Under the pieces are notes generated by a model. It was not told the origin of the DNA and made no database searches. It was given only the letters and a program-made list of their open reading frames with translations. Source: an uncultured Anaerolineae bacterium (GTDB lineage Bacteria > Chloroflexota > Anaerolineae > Aggregatilineales > UBA2796). From it: 43,636 nucleotides of DNA. A program made the translations under genes and the position numbers. Shown piece after piece: positions 43,063 through 43,636 of this stretch (positions are counted from its first letter, which is position 1; each line of letters begins with the position of its first letter). Location of the stretch: the NCBI GenBank assembly GCA_938005675.1, contig CALKXH010000066.1, forward strand, positions 1-43,636, written 5' to 3'.

Positions 43063-43636
43063 ATGACCTGTACACATTCACTGCCACTCAGTGATGACGA
43101 CTTGCTGGAAATTCTGCTAGGCGATCCCGACCCCAGCCTGCTCGATTGCCTCAACGCCGACGAGGAATCCAAACAGCGCTATCAGAAGCTCGTGAAGTTC
43201 CAACGTATGCTGCAGCGCGCCTTCCATCCAAGCGACCAGACGCTCGTCGATTACGTCAGCGAAGTCCTCTCCGATGCGCACCACGAGGCGGTCTCGGCGC
43301 ACGTGGACGAATGCCGCCTGTGCCGCGAGACGGTCAAAGTCTTGATGGCGCAAGCCGCTCGTGAGGATGCCGTCAAGGCGACTCTGGCGGCGAGCCGCCG
43401 TCGCCGTGAGTACACGGCGCGCCTCGTGGCGATGCCCGCGCAAGGCTTGGCGTACTTCGGCGGCGAACAAATCGCCTCGCCGCGCATGGTGCAAGCCGAA
43501 GCCAAGGGCGTCACCATCATGCTGAGAATTCTGCCTGAGCCGCGCGGCGTGCGCTTGATGGGCAGCATTGATGCGACTGATCCCAGCCATCAAGAGCGCT
43601 GGAACGGCGGACAATTGCAACTTTGGCGCGGAGATG
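43063..43636 (+). CDS. Zinc anti-sigma-type protein (3' partial)
   Basis: Open from ATG 43063 (CAGGAG at 5-nt spacing) to the window end, at least 191 residues, no stop reached. The region around residues 75-92 reads HHEAVSAHVDECRLC, which contains the H-x3-C-x2-C motif of zinc-binding anti-sigma (ZAS) domains. Residues 1-70 are helical and acidic. The part after 110 is beta-like (LAYFGGEQIASPRM, VTIMLRILPEP), and may bind a signal. It should hold the upstream sigma factor inactive. No TM segment is seen in the visible part. Confidence 0.75.
   Translation, partial: MTCTHSLPLSDDDLLEILLGDPDPSLLDCLNADEESKQRYQKLVKFQRMLQRAFHPSDQTLVDYVSEVLSDAHHEAVSAHVDECRLCRETVKVLMAQAAREDAVKATLAASRRRREYTARLVAMPAQGLAYFGGEQIASPRMVQAEAKGVTIMLRILPEPRGVRLMGSIDATDPSHQERWNGGQLQLWRGD

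Overview
The window is GC-rich bacterial chromosome with tightly packed genes, several TTG/GTG starts and housekeeping genes (smpB, tig-clpP-clpX, leuC-leuD, tRNA-Ser, tRNA-Leu). Gene content and protein style suggest a Chloroflexota-like bacterium (Anaerolineae relatives). That placement is inference, since no rRNA or other clean marker lies in the window. No transposase, integrase, phage gene or CRISPR array was seen.

Layout. 1-4.6 kb: a proline/threonine-rich surface-type protein cut by the window edge, a PLP aminotransferase (minus), a DUF305 protein and a TolB-like propeller protein (minus). 4.8-8.7 kb: two MalF/MalG-type ABC permeases and a sugar-nucleotide epimerase. 8.7-13.6 kb: tRNA-Ser with its own promoter and terminator, a C-terminal processing protease (minus), a GT4 glycosyltransferase, smpB, an NAD(P)-binding protein and a GT2 glycosyltransferase (minus).

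13.85-31.16 kb is the centrepiece: twelve plus-strand genes, mostly 0-50 bp apart or overlapping. The first four form a complete pupylation set: Mpa/ARC-like AAA ATPase, Dop, a divergent Pup and PafA. A HEAT-repeat protein follows. Next comes a complete eukaryote-like ubiquitin set: an FHA-like/RING-type double zinc-finger protein (E3 candidate), an E1-like ThiF enzyme, an E2-like UBC enzyme, an unrecognised duplicated-domain protein, a ubiquitin-like beta-grasp protein and a JAMM peptidase. It ends with a 1706-residue propeller/HEAT/WD40 scaffold. No 20S proteasome subunit gene is present, and the ATPase lacks the usual proteasome-docking tail. Two separate protein-tagging systems in one gene string is the main discovery candidate.

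Directly downstream are tRNA-Leu and the tig-clpP-clpX operon, closed by a strong terminator. About 22 kb of near-continuous plus-strand DNA is therefore devoted to protein tagging, folding and ATP-dependent proteolysis. 35-43.6 kb: a 12-TM-type ion/carboxylate permease, a small zinc-finger protein, a PHP-AlbA fusion, leuC, a small unknown ORF, leuD, two thioredoxin-fold proteins and an ECF-like sigma factor followed by a zinc anti-sigma-type gene cut by the window end.

No stretch longer than about 300 bases lacks a gene. The largest gap, 13579-13852, holds an AT-richer segment and a short palindrome before the ATPase start.
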